From: Cinclus cinclus
Lineage: Eukaryota > Chordata > Aves > Passeriformes > Cinclidae
Direction of reading: 5' to 3'
NCBI RefSeq assembly: GCF_963662255.1
Contig: NC_085049.1
Coordinates: 29,172,142 to 29,236,141, forward strand
Length of the DNA stretch: 64,000 nucleotides
In this document: piece after piece, positions 1-15,499 of the stretch
Position numbering within the stretch: position 1 is the stretch's first letter
Layout: every line of letters begins with the position of its first letter
Translations under genes and position numbers: made by a program
Notes under the pieces: generated by a model
Told to the model about the DNA's origin: nothing
Databases searched by the model: none
Seen by the model: the letters and a program-made list of their open reading frames with translations, nothing else

Positions 1-415
1 TCCATTCAGCCCTCAGTTTTTCTGCTAAGAATATTGACAGTGAAACGAGTGCATTTTTTGCCAGCTGGCATGGCAACTCTTGTCCACTGGGAACGGGATA
101 TAAAACTTTAATTCTTCTAATATAGGCTGTCACCTCTGAGGGATCTAGGTTTGTGACCATCAGGACGCAAATGACCTTTTGCCAACCTACTGGATCACCC
201 AGTCCTTTTGTTGCTGAGACAGCCTAAAAGCTTGTAGTTGTGAATGATTTCATATGTGCTATATAGAAACCACACACCGCTACATCCAGCAACTCTTCCC
301 TTATGCTCATAGTTTTTTCCTGCAAAGCAGAGAAGTGATTTTTCAGTTGTGCCCATGGAAGTGTGAGTAGTGACTTTACTGTGCAAAGGAACCAATTGTG
401 TTATCTCAGTCTTAC
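1..415 (-). other. CACNA2D4 intron 15 (partial)
   Basis: Non-coding intron sequence running to the left edge. I see no exon, repeat family or RNA gene in it. Confidence 0.8.
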
Positions 416-496
416 CTTATACCGTGGAGCAAGTTTTAACAACTCCCTCAGTGGTACATCAGAGCCCACCACACCCAGAAGAATGCCATGGGATCG
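416..496 (-). CDS. CACNA2D4: CACNA2D4 coding exon 15: start of the Cache region
   Basis: 81 nt, 27 codons, phase 0 at both ends. It encodes [20 protein letters not shown] then KLAPRYK. Acceptor TTTTAAAG, donor GTAAGAC. This is the last CACNA2D4 exon in the window; the continuation (LGVHGYAF in mammals) is not in positions 1-415. Confidence 0.96.
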
Positions 497-3400
497 CTTT
501 AAAACAAAGGGGAATCCATTTTCAGAAGCAAAACCTGGGGTAGTTTTCTACCTGAAAACACGTTATTGTCTCTCCCTAGTAGTCTCTCACCCATACCCTC
601 TAGGCTTGTGTGAAAGTAGTTATTCAAAAACCAATTAACATCCTTCAAAAAGTCCGAATAGATTATTCCAGTGCTTATGGAGAAGGGTATTTCTGCACAA
701 CACTAGTCAGTAATCACTACTGTGATTCAGAAGTAACATAAAATCACTGAAAACAAGTTTTGAAGGCAAACCCCTGCATTAAGTATGTGTAAATACCAAT
801 AAGGTCAAAAAAATAATGCAAACCAACATGAATGGGTTGATAAATTGGGCCAACCAAATCAAATGCCAAATATAAAACTGTTAACCTAGAAAAAAGGAAA
901 TCCCCTCTCCATGACATGGGGATCTGGTTGCTTAATAAGCATCTGGAGAGCACTATGGATAAATTACACATAGGCTTCCACTGCAGTGCTGTGCTAATGC
1001 AGGCTATGGCCAAGCCCAGGTGGAGAAAGCAGATAATCACCTGTATGACCTGGAATAAGAGTTTATCCCTTGTACAGCAATGCTAAGGTACCATTCTCCA
1101 TTTTAAAAGGATGCTGAGAAATTGGAAATGCTACAGAAAAGAGTGTCTAAAGGGTTTCAAACCCCAGAGGAAATGCCCTTATCAAATAATCTAAATTATT
1201 CAACCTTTTTAATCTTATCAAGATAGACAGGTTTGATTTCATGGCAGTGTAGAAGATGCTTCCCATGAGAACTCACTAAAGGGTACAGGCTTTTTTAATC
1301 TGAGGAAGCCATTATGACAGGAAGGTGAAGTCAGACAAATTAAAAGCAGAATTTAGACACCAGTTTTTCACAGACTTAGAAACCAGGACAGAGAGAGCTT
1401 GGGCCTGTGGATGCCTTTCTTCAATTATGCTTTTTTCTAAAACCAGGGTATTTGGCTCATCTATGTGAGATGTAAAGGCCTGCAATAAAATTCAGACTAG
1501 ACAAGGTAATGATCCCTTCCAGCCTGAAATTTCAGGCTCTTTGAACTAAGCTCAGTTTGAAAATGGAAGGGATTAAACAAGGAGAAGTGTCATACTTAAG
1601 GGGTATTTTGAAGAAAAGACAGACTATCATTCTGACAGATAAATTATCACCCACCCACCCTTCCAGAGGTCTGCTGCCTTCCCTAATGACCAGATGTTGG
1701 TTCAGAGGCCCTTTGGCTTTAGAACCCCACAAAGTTCCACTGCCTCCTGTCCCCTGTGCCTCACTCACCGTCTCGTTCTTCTTGCTGAACACTGGCATAG
1801 CCACTGTCGTCATGAGCAACAGGCTCTGAGCCTGCGACGCAAAGAGCTGCCACAGAACAACAGCATGTGTGTTAGCAAGTGCTGCAGCACCCCAGGGAGC
1901 CCCAGTGCAAGGCTCCAGTTCCCAAGGACCCCAGATGTGGACTGCAACTGGCCACCTCATTGCCTGCCACACTTCTCAGAAAACAGCAGCACTTCTAAAT
2001 ATTCTGTGACCAAGAGGATTGTGGGGTGGATGCTTGCTTGTGTGAGGTGATGAGGATGAGATGAAAGCCAGTGAAATGCACTGAAGAGTTGTTTTAATGA
2101 AGAGACAGGAACCTGTAGAAGTGGTGGCACAACTTATACCTACCACTCTTTATGAGTGAAGGCATGAGCACTTATACAATGAGTGCAAAAACCACCAGCA
2201 CAAGAAGCACAGAAAAGAGAAAAGCAACACAAATATGAGCAAAATCACAAACAAGGTGTCATCTATACTGCAAACATATAAATACCACAAATGAAAAACA
2301 CCACAAACAAATATTTAAATGACACAAATACACACAAAGCCTATTTATATATACGCTTGTTACTCAACCATCTAAGCTCAGGAAAAAGAGACAAAGTCAT
2401 GATACAAACAGTTCCACCATAGTGAGCTATCTCTATGAGGGATACAGGACATGCATGTGTAATGGGATAAGAAATGTTCCCCATTCAACAGAGGACAGAT
2501 GCTCTAAAAGCACACAAGAGGTAAAACAGGTAAGCTATATCCAAAGGAGTCTCCCAAACATTCCTAGCTATCAAAAGATTCTAATCCTTTGTTGCCAGTA
2601 GCATCACTCCTTCCACCTCTCGTTTGGTGAAGTAAGTAGCAAGGCAAGAAATGTCCCTCCTGTCCCTATCACAGAGCATGCTGGGAGCCATAAAGAAGCA
2701 AGTCAACAATCTAGTCACTTGATGGAGATTTGACTCGGTATCTTGAGTTACTTCTAAGGATGATCTTTTGTGGAATCTTCCCATTCACAGCAAAACTCAC
2801 ACTAACACACAGCAAGTAAACTTCTCTTGCACTTACTGGACATGTGGAAAAAAAGATCAGGTGAATTAAGCCACTGCACAACACCGACAGCCCTACCTAC
2901 TCTGAACCAACAGCACAGCTCTCCAGTACATCCAGCATTTCCTCTCTTCTTCTTGCTGGTGCAAAAGGACTCTGAGTGCTGCAGCCCCCACCCCTCCAGA
3001 TGTACAGGCCAGCTGTGGCTGTGAAGGCTGGCACTGACACACCAACTGGCACAAGGGAAACAGCACACACACAAAACACAGGCTGCAGTTACCTCTTCAG
3101 ACTGTGGCAGCTGGTGGGAGACATGGATGAACACATAAATGAATACATGAATGGAGGAATGAATCACAGACAGGAGAGGTTGGGACAGGGGAAGAGAATG
3201 ACAAGACATAAGGCAAGAAACAAGATGCAGAAAAAACGTGCAGCAAACAAATGCCTGTGGCTGCCTTAGGAAGTGTGACACCAGTGCCAGAGGTGGCAAT
3301 CTGATGATAAAATAAACTTCCTGGGTAGTAGCATTTCTGGAGGCTTTGATGAGTACACCCAAGTACCATGTCCCAGCCCTCATTTGGCACAGCTCAAGCA

Positions 3401-6400
3401 GCAGAAGATACCCCTATGTCACCCTCACAGAGCCAAATGTCTTCCCACAGGGCAGGCCTGAGACAAAGCAGGGGGCATTGGGAGTGCTGGCTGTCTGGTC
3501 CTTTGCAACGTTTCCTTTGCCCACATGTCCTTTGGCTCAGGACCACTGTGGTGGGTTAGGTCTTGCTAGTTTAAGGAAGGAGTGAGCCTGCTGCCTCAGC
3601 TGAGATCTGTATCTTTGAGTAGCAAGCAATTTGCAATTAGCTACTGGGCTGGAGGAAATCAGTCTCTGTGACTCTACCCTGAGCCATGAATAATCTATTA
3701 TGTGAATTATCCTTTAGAAGCTAACCTGCTTGCACAGAGCAAGCACATCTTAGGTGGAGTTGTGCCTGTGTGATTAGTCCTGGGCACCTGAGTCACTGCA
3801 GATCCATGTCGGAGTTTGCATACACACCTTAGCTCCAGGAGTGAGCAGAAAAGAAATACTTTCTGTCTCAATAGAGCCAGAGACCATCAATTTATATCAA
3901 TCAACCAACTCCTGGCTTGTAATACCTAAATTTCAGGACTTTATTTAGGTTTTGACTCATGCTCAGGGTCCTTACCGCGCTGTCCATGTAGGCTTCAGTC
4001 CAGATGATATCATGGTCGTGGTTGATGACCATAGGCCGGCTGAGCACATGCAGGTACTCCATGACATTCTCCTGGACATCTGCCAGTGTGGAGATCTGAG
4101 TGTAGTAGCCTTCACAGAGAAACAGAGGTGTGAATCACTCTGCTGAAACATCTCCCATTTCTAAATGAGTGCAAAGCTAGAAAACTGAATGTCAAAGACT
4201 GTACCTACCCAGGTAGGTAATCTGCTCTTTGTAAAATGGGCTGCATATCCAAAAGCATCAGTGGAAATCTAGTTTCGAAGCAGTGGTTCTGTTCTTCTAA
4301 AAATGCTGAAGCAATGTGCAAGACAAAAGTCTTGATATAATGAGATTTGTGCAAAGCAGATGCAAAATGTTGCTTCGGGTCTCAGGGAAAACCTTCCACT
4401 AATCAGACTCCCTTTGGTTTGGAAGGCCAAACATATGCAAGGAAAGTTTTTTACCAGGCTACCCACTTGCCCTGCCCTATTTTATATTAAGACCAAATTC
4501 CCACCTCCTCTTCCAGATTTTTTCCAGCACTCTTCAGTCTGCCTAGCTTTGCATCCAAGGATGGCAACTAGTACCATCTACACATTGGAAGCAGAATAAA
4601 AAGTGCAAGTTACCTATTTCCAAAACTTTGTCCTTGCAGCTGGACCTACAGCAGTCCAAAACTACAACAGGGAGTAAAGGGGAAGGATATTCTCAAGTTA
4701 CCAAAAGGTCTTCATAACTAGCTGCTGGTTAGAAGTGCTAACACAGAGTAATGTCATGAGGGTTCTTGTGTCCTGCTTCTCACCACAGGCATCGGTTGTA
4801 CTTGGTATAGGATAGAATGCGTCAGATGGAAAACTTTTCTATCACCAGGAAAACACTGTCATGTGAAAGGGCTCATGTTCCGATAAGCTTTGTGATGTGG
4901 AAACAGATTTAGTGTGCTTGCAAACAAGGACCAAAAGAGTTACACAACGCATTGAAGTGGAAGAAACAAAATCAGGGAGACCTCTGCAGAGCTCAAATCT
5001 GGTAAGAGCACACTTTTGTTACCTGGTTATTGAGAAGAACACATTCTGACATTTTATGGTGAACCAAGAGTACCATGAATTCTCTGTCACTGATCTCCTC
5101 GCTGAATATACAATCTGAAACCCAGGGGCTTGCTTCATTTAACAAAACCTAAAAATATTATGTGTAATTCATAGTGCTAATTAGATGAATGGTTGAGCCT
5201 TGAGCATCTCCAGCTCACAGACATTCTACAGTCTAGCAGGTCTCCTGTCAACTGTTTTCAGTTGCAAATGTTCCCATGCATTTCATGCTCTGTTGGAAAC
5301 ACTGCTCAGGCTGGAAAACAGTTTGTACCTGACACCCAGCTTCAGTTTTCCCTTCCTTTCCCTGTTTAAACAGGGCACTGATGTAAAGGGCATTACTGTC
5401 TCCAGAGGCCATGTCATCTCCAAACATGGATAGTTTTTTTTCCCCCTCCCTTTCTTCTTTTACTCTTGCAGACTCTGACAGTGCTAACTTGACTTTTTAA
5501 CTGGCCCCAAATGCATAGAGGTGACTCACCCACTGTGGATGGATCTTCTCATTCACGTAATTTCATGCCAATTAAAGAGAACAGTGGGTTTGGAGTGGGA
5601 TTAACAAGCTATTTTGGTACCTCAGTGAAAATCACTTACATACAAAGCATTTGGCCAGGATACAGGGGTTAACCTGCATACCTTGTGAAAATTGCTGTAA
5701 AATCTTTAAAGCAGCAATGTTTGTTTTATATCTCAGCCAAAAGATGTCAGGCTCTCTGACAGAGCTTTAGACAGATTGTCAAAAGCCAGCAACTGGGACA
5801 CAATAAGCACAGGGGACTTAGGTGGACTACAGCCAACATGAATCTCGGTCATAGTGTCCCTTGGCATGGTGACAGGAAAATGCGGTGGCTCAGCACGGAG
5901 GCCTTGTGTTAGTTGGACACAGGCACACTTCATGTGTGCCAGCAGGGTCTGCTTTTTCCTTAGGTTGCCTTCCAAGCAAGGGCTTGTGGGCCCCAGCAGT
6001 GGTGGGTAAGCCTTGGAGGGGTTCAGGAAGATTGGGCACCACTCTTGCACAGCACCTTTGTTGTTGCAGGCAATCCATTTCACATTCGGGGCAAAAGTGA
6101 CCTCCCGTCCAATGAGGTATGTGAACACCCGGACCTAGAAGGATGCAAAGACAGGAGAATTAGGTTGGAATGTGCTACCAAATCCAAATGGCTGAAGTTT
6201 GGCATCCCCTTGTCCACTGTTGTGAATGTGGTGGGAGCAATAGCTCTGCCTTCACACAGAGACAGGAGCCGCTTGCGCTATTTGTTTCTTGTTTTGTGGT
6301 CTGGAACTTGATTTCCAATTACAATAAGCCCAGAAAACCAAGTAGCACCCAGGATCATCTGAGTAACAAAGCAAAAGTGCAAATTCTGTTTGACTTTATG

Positions 6401-9400
6401 ATAGCAGATCTGGCAGGCACTCAGCAACCACATGCAGAGAGGTTTATAGCTCCCAAGAATCCTTTACGCAGGGGAACAGCTGGTCACATGAATCGTTTAG
6501 AGAGAGCTTTACCATTTCTCTTGGGTTTGATCACCAACAAAAGAGCCAATCCAGAAATAAACTGTTATAACAGCTCCCTGATCTGGTCTCTCAGTAGGCT
6601 GCTTCTCTCCCTTTGTGCATTGCTGCTTGCTGGGATGAGGTAAACAAATAAGTCAGAAGGGCTTAGGATGAGCAGTGGTCTATTCCACTTTCACAGCCAG
6701 CTCTGCTACTGCAAGCCTGTAATCACAGACATTGGAGTAAACAGGGCTGGAAGGCATCTAGAGAGGCTGTTTAGATCATTCTCCTGGCTGCCATAGGAAC
6801 TCGGAATAGCCAAACCCTTCCTGAACAGGACCAATTATAAACAGTCCTGCATGGAATTAAAACTCTTGGCAAAAGTTGCTTTTTAATTCTGAAATACGGA
6901 ACTCAGTCTTTATAATCTAATGTGGAGAACATTTTGATTGCCCACACCTTTGTAAAACAAAGCTGATGAAAAAGAAAAGCTTCTCTGACCTAGAGACAGT
7001 CATTTGTAATCCTCTCACCTCAGAAATCACTGCAGTAGCCTCCTGCCTGGCTGCTTTGCTTGTATTTACAGTCAGGTGCCCATGGGTATTCAGGTACTGG
7101 ACTAAGTGAATGCTCATCTTTGCCTGATATCCTGGCTTATGCTCTTCTACTCCCACCACAGCAGAATAGCACCTTTTCCCTCCCTTTCTATTTATCACTC
7201 CCCAGACAAACCTTCCGATCAGGCCAGTTGTATTTTTCAAACACAGCTTCATAATCCTCCACGGCTCCGTCAGTGATCAGCATGATGGCTTGGTTGCACA
7301 AACCTCCTTGGCCAGCATCTCTGAACTACAAACAGAGAGGGAGAGCACTGCTTATGCCAGCACAGGCTGTTTTTGAGGAACTGCACTCTATTTATTCACA
7401 GTGGGCCAGATCCTGACTTCCATTTGCAAACCTCACACTGCTCAGAAAGAGGATTGTCTTCACACGCTGCATATAGATTTTTTATTTATATAGCCTTGCC
7501 TGGCACATGCAGACACAGGAGGCCTTGGAGAAGTAAAATAATGAGGAGAGAAGAAGTAGAGGAAGGGTGTGATTCCCTGCTGCTTCACAACTTGCACAGT
7601 TGCATTAGTTTATGCAAAACAACTATAGATTGACCATAAACACAGTAATTCTGATTTGACAGCAGTAACTGTCACTTTTTATGGCAGAAAATGTGAGAGG
7701 AGTGGGAAATCAGTCTCATTATTTCAGGGTGAATCCATCAATCTGCCAAAGAATAGCAAAGAAAGGCAGGAGCATATGAAAAAAGAAGACTATTGCCATC
7801 GGAGCTGGGAAAAGTTATGGATGTGCCAGACAGAGAGGCCGTACACTGACATGACAGCTGACCTGTTATCTATGCATAAGTGATTTTTAAGGCAGATCAG
7901 ATGTGCACCAGGACTCTGATACAAACACTGATGTGCTCCCAAGAGCACCTGCAGAGGTGTTGGACAGACATGCTCCTACCAGTGAGCCAGACCCTGCCTG
8001 TCCACCCAGGGAGAATGAGCCTTGGAATGCTGTCTGTCTCCTGCTCCCTGTACTTCCCATGCCCTCAGGTACCTGCTCTAGAGAACTGAGGGCCTTATGC
8101 AGCACCAACACAGTGCTAAAGTCAGCAGCAGAGGCAGCTGAGGCCATCCCAGAGACAAAACTGAGCAGGCACTTCACTGCAGCTGCCAGCTTGGTGGCAC
8201 TCTGTGCTTCTCCTTGTCCTGTCTCTCACTGCTGCTATGCTCTGAGCAAGGAAAAGCCTGATCAATAGAGGTGGGTACAGAAACTGATACAGAGCTAAAA
8301 AAATACGGAAAGAAGAAGAGACAACAGCTCTCCTGCTAACAAAGATTAATGAGAGGCAATAGCACAAGATGAAGAGTATACAGGAGACCAACTGAAGGGT
8401 AACTAAGGTTACATCAAACAGCAGCAATTTTAAACTGGAGAGGATGGTTATATCTTACAAATGAAAAAAAAAAGGTATCCAAGTGTCAAGATTAATTGCA
8501 TAAAATGAAATCCCTGGATGGGAGAACAAGAGCATAGACCATGAACTGGGAGTTTTTAGATGTTTTAGAGTTCAATTCCCAACACCTTTCAGGTTTGGTA
8601 ATGCTCTGCTACGACAGACAAATGCCTTTACCAATGTGGCTGGTCCTATGGTTCCACTGCAGATTAACATCATGTCCATGAATACCTCGAAGCCAGTTCC
8701 AAGCCCAGATTTCATCAGTAATTTCACCACTCCTACAATTATGTTGCGATTGTCCCTTATTGTGAAATTACCAGGTTCAGTGCTAATAGCACCCTAAAGT
8801 CACCTTCTACCACCAGCTATGTTATCAGTCCTGCCTCCTTCAACTTCAGGCAGTACCTGTAAATAGACTGCAGGAAGCATGGATTCACCAGCTTCTGAAT
8901 GACCACAGGTACAAACCCCTCTCTGGGCGTGCCCCTATTTGTATCAATGACCCGAAGCAAGACAGGAGTGAGAAGGATGCTGTAATAGTGTCATTTCTAA
9001 CTAGTTGCTCTCAGGTAAAACATCTGTGGGAAGCACTGAGTATGAGGTATTTGGATGTGTTCCTCCTCTCGTGTCCCACGGCAGCACATTCAGAGGGGAG
9101 ACAGGTAGAAAAGGCTGAGGGTGTACAACAGAAACAAACACAGGATGCTCTTAGAAGCAAACCCAAGGAGAAGAGCAGGTGAGAGCCACATGGGATTCTG
9201 CTAAAGACCAACAGATAGGAAATAACCAGAGCATCAAGTAAGCTATTTCTAGGACAGAGATCAACTGGGTGCAGATTAGCAGAGAGAACAGACAGTGTGA
9301 GTGCCCACCAGGGAGGCACAGGGTGCAGGAGATGCTGTCAGAGTAAGGCTCAGATCACAGATATATGAACCTTGTGGTTACGAAAGCAGCTTATGCCAAA

Positions 9401-12400
9401 CTGTTGCAATCTACAATATGTCTGTTTAGATTATTATTAACACTTAATTAAGGTCACCCACCATTTCATCAAACTACTTAAGATCTCTTCATGAAGCTTA
9501 CTTCAAAACTCATAATACTGAGATACTGAGAAATTAGATGTTGTATCAGAACCAGCAATCTCCTAATTACAGGAGTAGATGGTATTTTCAACAGGGAAAA
9601 TGAGATCATCAGTGTCATAGAAATGGAGATTAAAAAGACAGATTTAGAAAACAAACGAACAAGAGGTAATCCCTGGTTTTTAGGTCCTTTGTGACTGGCT
9701 GCAGCTGTAGCAAATGATCTGACAGCATTCACAGCAAGCTCTGAGCATAATTCCCTGCTCTGACTGAAGTCTCAGGAGCGTGAAAGAAGGGGAGATGGAG
9801 AATAACATGTCCACAGAAGAGATATCTGAAGAAATGCAGGCTAGAGCTGGGTCAGTGAAGGAGGCACAGGGCTGTGTAACTTCAGTCACGTTGCCAGGAC
9901 TAACAGGCATGCTCTAATTAATTCAGGGTCACAGTCTCTTGTACTCCCTTGTTTGCTCATCGCCTTTTGCTCTGCAGTTATAGGCTGGCACAGAGCTCCT
10001 AGTGGAGCAATAGGAACCATCAGCATCACTCAGAGATGTGCAGGCACGCGTGCTGATTATGTGCACATCTGACCAGGGGACTGAGCAGCCCCTTTCCATC
10101 TCTGCCTGTCCCATTATTATGCAGACCTGCCTCTGGAATGGCCTCCAGAACTACTGAAAATTCAAACTTGGAGGAAAGCGTCTCACGGGGAGAAAATCAG
10201 CATCAGACAAGAAAACAAAACCAGTGAAGGGGAAACAAGAAAGGACATTTAGCAAAATAGTAGGAGCTGGTAAACAGCAAATTCTGAGCTTTGCATATCC
10301 TGAAAAATATACTGTAGAATCTAGGTCCACAAAAATGTGACTGGAATCAAGAAACAATTTCTAAGTGTTCAGAGGAGAAGCAAGAAAGGGAGTAAAAATA
10401 ATATGATGCCAGATGATAAAAAACAGAGGGAGATTGTCAGGCAGAGAGGCTTTAGAGCCTTCATACTTTATCATCAAAAGGAAAATATTGTAATGGCTGG
10501 GTACCCACTGAAGTGATAAACTAAGAAAAGAAGGAATGAATTGGAGGCAGGCTCACAGAGTGGTAGGGTTAAAATAAAAACTAACTGAAAGCATTTGAAT
10601 AATCTGCTCAGCATGAAGGGAAAGAATTGCAGAAGGTATAGCTGAACTACCTGCTTCATGGGCTGAGATCTGACTGGGATATACAAGATCCCAAAGGATG
10701 AAAAGGGAATCAACAAAAAGCACAGAAAAATGGATGGATAAACTGTCCTTAAACATCTAGCATGCTGCTAGAAAAATTAGTAACACATGCATCTTGTGAA
10801 TGTGCAAATGAAGTACACATAAGTAAGACATAAGAGGCCACAAAGCTTTGTTTACTTAAATCAGCACACAGGTTCATTCTTCTTATGGCACCAGTTTGCT
10901 CAAGTTACTCAGAATTTTATGTCTCACTGAAATCCAGTCTGTTACCTGTTTCATCATCTTTTTTCCTACAGCCATTCTGGAATGACCCACTCAATTAACT
11001 TGAACATTTATGTGATTTCTGAGATCGGCAGTGAGACAAGACATGACTGAATCAGCCTGGTGGTAAGAGAAAGCATCATTCCAGGGTGGCCTTGGAAAGC
11101 AGAACTTGGCTTTTCTTGTCGTCGACAGGGTGGAAAAAGCAACAGCTTTCAAAATACTTGCCCTGAGTTGTATCCTGAGAAAGGAGGACACTGTACATTA
11201 GAAAGGAGAAGCAGTGGCTTGAATACAGAAGAGGAGGGTGGATACTGCCTGGGGAGGGATGCTGCAGACACACATCAGCTGGATAGGAATTAACAGTGTG
11301 ACAATGCCTGAAAAAAATGTAGCTGTTGTCTTATGTCCTGTTAAGAGGACTACTGTGTGTAAAACAGGGAAGGCAATTATTCTGCTCTGCTTAGCACCTG
11401 ATAGCTCTCAGCTGCAGCACTCATACACTGTTGGGAGGATGGTGTTTCAGGGGAGGCAGCCTGGAAGCAGAACAAAAGGGTATAAATCCTGCAGGAAAAA
11501 AGGGGAGAGAACAAGCCAAGCCAAGCTTGTTGAAACAAGGAAGAGAGCAGTGAGATAGATTAAAACTTAATAAATAAGAAAAGACCTCAAAAGATAGCAC
11601 TTGACACCTGAAAATTTTCAAGCGCTTCATAAATGTGTGCTTAAGACCATGGTTTCCCTGGGACGCATATTTTATTGAAACCACTTGGTTTGTGGCTAAA
11701 TTGAAATGGAGCGTTCAAGTGGTTTATTGAGCATGGCAGAGAGGGACATGGGGGTCTCTGGCTAACTGTTCTCCTGAAACTGGTCTGAAAATTGCATCAC
11801 AGATTAAAATATGCCCTGTCTCCCCCAGAGGATAATGGAGAAAAACAAAGACAGTGAGAGATCTGTGCTCTTCTTCAACCCCACTTTGCTACTCATACTT
11901 CATTGAGTAGGTCTCTGCTGGGCTATTAATGCTGTGAGCAATTGGACTGACGAAAATTACTGGGGAAATTTTGCAGCCACTTTCATTACAGATATTATTA
12001 CTGGTTGTCTATTGTAATCAGCAAAGCCTCTTTCATCAGTGTGATGCCGCAATTTTCATTCTCTTGCGTATGCTCCCATGAGCAGTAACAGGAGAGTCTG
12101 TGAGGAACAGCAGAGAGTGGGAGTTTTGTCTGATGAGAATGAGGTGGTCAGCTCCACCCATGATCCCCTTTCTGCTGACTGTGGCTGCACAGATTTGTTT
12201 TGGGGCACACTGATGAAAACCTTTTTCCTTTGCTATTACCGATACAGGTCTAAGAAACTTGAGGAGATGATTTCAGAGAGCCCTTAAACCACAGGAGCAC
12301 TTGGCAGAGGGCACCCTTTTGCCTTAAGCTGTGGTACTTGCAGAGCCTGGGGTGCTCCAGCTGCTGATGTTAAGATACTCTGTTTCTTTGGTATCGAAGA

Positions 12401-15400
12401 TCCAGTTTCTGAACCACTGTTTTATGGACAGCCATTTCCAAGGCACAGAAGAGCCTTTCCTCATCTGCAGGTGCTCAAATGCCTGAGCCTTGTCCCCAGA
12501 TCCAAGGTGATAGCAAAAGGCATGAGGGAAGCAGTACTTCACCTTGTGAGTGAATAACAGCAGGTTTTATCACCACTGGGTGCTTCACTGTCCAAGAGCA
12601 ATCTCAGAGCTGTTTAGAGCTCATTAAGCAAGAAAGAATCAAGAAGAATCAAAATAAGTGATGATTACTGAAATTGCTGACTGCATTTTCTAATGCTAAA
12701 TAGAAAGAAAAATTAAATTCTTTACCCACCAAGGAGTTTCTTCTTTATTATTGCAGTGGAATCATGTTAGTCCACTGGGGTGCATGGCAACACTCTCTCC
12801 TTGTAAGTATCTTTGGTTCATTTATGTCAGTGGAGGACGTATTTTATCTCAGCTTTTAAGGCCCCTTCCAACCCAAGCCCTTCTATGATTCTGTGACCCA
12901 CAACCCCACTATAGACAGTGCCATGAGGGGATGGGAGTATTCAGCTGGTTCTTGCTCCTTTTTTCTTGTTACCATTCCTTAAGAAACAGAATTAAATTGT
13001 ATATTTACCTCCAGGCTACTGAATTTCCTATTCACATGAGGCAATGAATCATTTATGGATCTTATCAGAGAGAATAATTCTTCTGTACCTGTTATTTCTT
13101 CCCCAAGCACTGATGCTCAGCAAAGTGACATTGAAATAAATTTGAAGAATAATCTTTCATGTTCTTCATTATCATCACTGTTCACTAGTAACATTACTTA
13201 CAATCAGAACTGTGGCCCTCAGCTGATCAGTTATATTTTATTGCCACCATCTGTAAAAGTGTGTGGGCAATGCTCAGTTGTGGGGCTCATAAAGAAAATC
13301 CATGAGGCTACAGCTTTGCTGGCTCCTGATCCTTCCTGGGCAGGGACTGGTGGCTGTGGACATGATGCATAAACAAACATTGCCCCTAAGATGGGTGAGC
13401 CCTGCATACTGCTTGTCACAAATCTGGGATCCATGAGAGCACTGCAGCACCTTGTGGGATGTGCAGTCACTGGTGGGGAGAAGTGCAGGGGTGGGCAGGG
13501 ACACTTGTGCCCCACACAAGCATCAGCACCAACTCTTACCTCTCTCAGGATTTTGAAGGATTCTGTCAAAGCCTTGCTCACAGTCCCCACTCCTTTTGCC
13601 TGCAGTTCTTCCACCAGCTGCTTGAAGTGCTGGCACGAAGAGAGGGGGGGGAAAAAAAGCCAGGAATGAGTTGCAGGCAGGGCGTTCCCTTTGACCAGGG
13701 CAGGAAAGAAAAGCCCAGAAAAGGCTGTGCCCATCCAGCTCCAGCAGGACTGCATTTCTCAGTCTCTGGATTGTGAAACACTGACAATCCATGTAAGATC
13801 ATGGAAGGGGCAAAACTACTGGAAACCTGACTTTCCCTATCTGCTCCTTCAGGAAAAAAAAAAATCTGGCGCACCCAAAAGCAAAAGGATGGGGAAAAAG
13901 AAAAAAATGAATGCTTGTCTATGACTTAAGCTGCACTGATTTGCTTAAATTAAACCCTCTCTGCAAGTGTCTCATCCTAGTGTCTAGGATGTTTGGGAAT
14001 TATTTGGGAAACACTGCAGAAAACATCACCCTCTGCAGTCATACTCTGTGATCTAGGGCTAATCTGGGAAAGAAATCTGGCTGTTGAAGGCATACAGGGA
14101 TGTAGTAACACAAGCTAAAAAAAATTGAAAGAGGAAGGAGAAAAAAAAAAAAAAAAAAGGAAAGAAGCTAAAAATACTAGTCAGCCCAGAGGATGGTGGA
14201 GCAGCTGGCCACAGGCTGGCCAACTCAGGGCTGCTGAACCCTCCTGGATGAGAGCAGCAAAACCCTCCTCAGAGAGGGCTTGCTGGCAGTTCACTCTGAT
14301 GAAGGATCAGGCCAGTCTGAGAACATATTCACCAGGAAAGGACAGATTATTGTCTTTTCTGAGGGCTGAGTATGTGGGGTGTCTAAGATGGAGACCTTTA
14401 GCCTGTCCTTTGCACACAGTTTTTAATAATTCAGTCTGGGCTAGATCTGCTCCAGGTCCAGCAGTGGGGACACAGGGAAGCTGTGGCTGCTGTTCACTCA
14501 CCAGCTGACCCCATGTAACAGCAGATTGGGGTAAACCAGGGTGAGCCATGGAGCCAACACAGAGTACTGAACTGGTGCTGGCTTCTGAAATGCAAACTCT
14601 GTTCCATGTCCCTGGAGTTTCATCTCACAGCATCTCAATCCCATGCTCTGCTTGCATAAAGAGAGCTACCTGACTTACACTGAGAGGGGCCCGGTACTCA
14701 CCTCTCTGTTATCTCTGTCTGCTTGGACCAGGATACCCTTAAAACAGGGTTCAATAAAATGAACATAATCATTGTACTGCAAAAAAAATGAAAAGAAAGG
14801 GGTTGTCATGGGAGAAAATTCACAAAATGGGTTCATGTCCTAGGTGGATGTTCCGAAAACAGCATGGAGCATTATGCCATCTTATACTGTTTCCCTTAAA
14901 AATTGTTTAAAGAGACCATAGCAAACTAGGATTTTGATGAATCTTCTGTTTGTTTGAATAACACATTAATTATGGTGTTTTGCTTAGTTCTAGCTGAGCA
15001 TATCTACACATACGAAGTTACTTTATGTTTTCTCCCCATTCACACCACAAAGTTTTTATCCCCACTTTATGAACCTGTATCTCTGGCCTTGCTTCTAGCA
15101 CTTTTTGCATGTAATTTTGACTTCTGGAGACTTTGTGAGTCCCCAGACACCATTTGAACCTTGCAACCTGAAGTTTGAAGCTTCTGGTGCACGGCTGAAC
15201 AATAACAAACCAGGTGAACAAACATCCACTGGACTGGGATAATTAGGGGAGTGGATGATTCCAGGCTGTTACATGTGAGGTAAAGCTTGGTAAGGCCCCT
15301 GTGAACCTTTTCCTGCAAGGTTCATGAGAGTGCAATTCCTAAGAGGCCACTGATGCTGAGCTGATCAATAGGAGCTTAGGTCAGGCTATAATGCCTCTGA

Positions 15401-15433
15401 GCCAGCAGGTTCTTGGTGTTAGTGCAGTAAAGG

Positions 15434-15499
<66 letters not shown>

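Noticed and set aside
2802..3383. 193-codon minus-strand frame in CACNA2D4 intron 13
   Set aside because: No recognisable family; exons 13 and 14 join in frame across it.
14141..14158. A18 run as a processed-pseudogene tail
   Set aside because: The sequence to its left contains exon 10 of the host gene and ordinary intron, with no retrocopy body.
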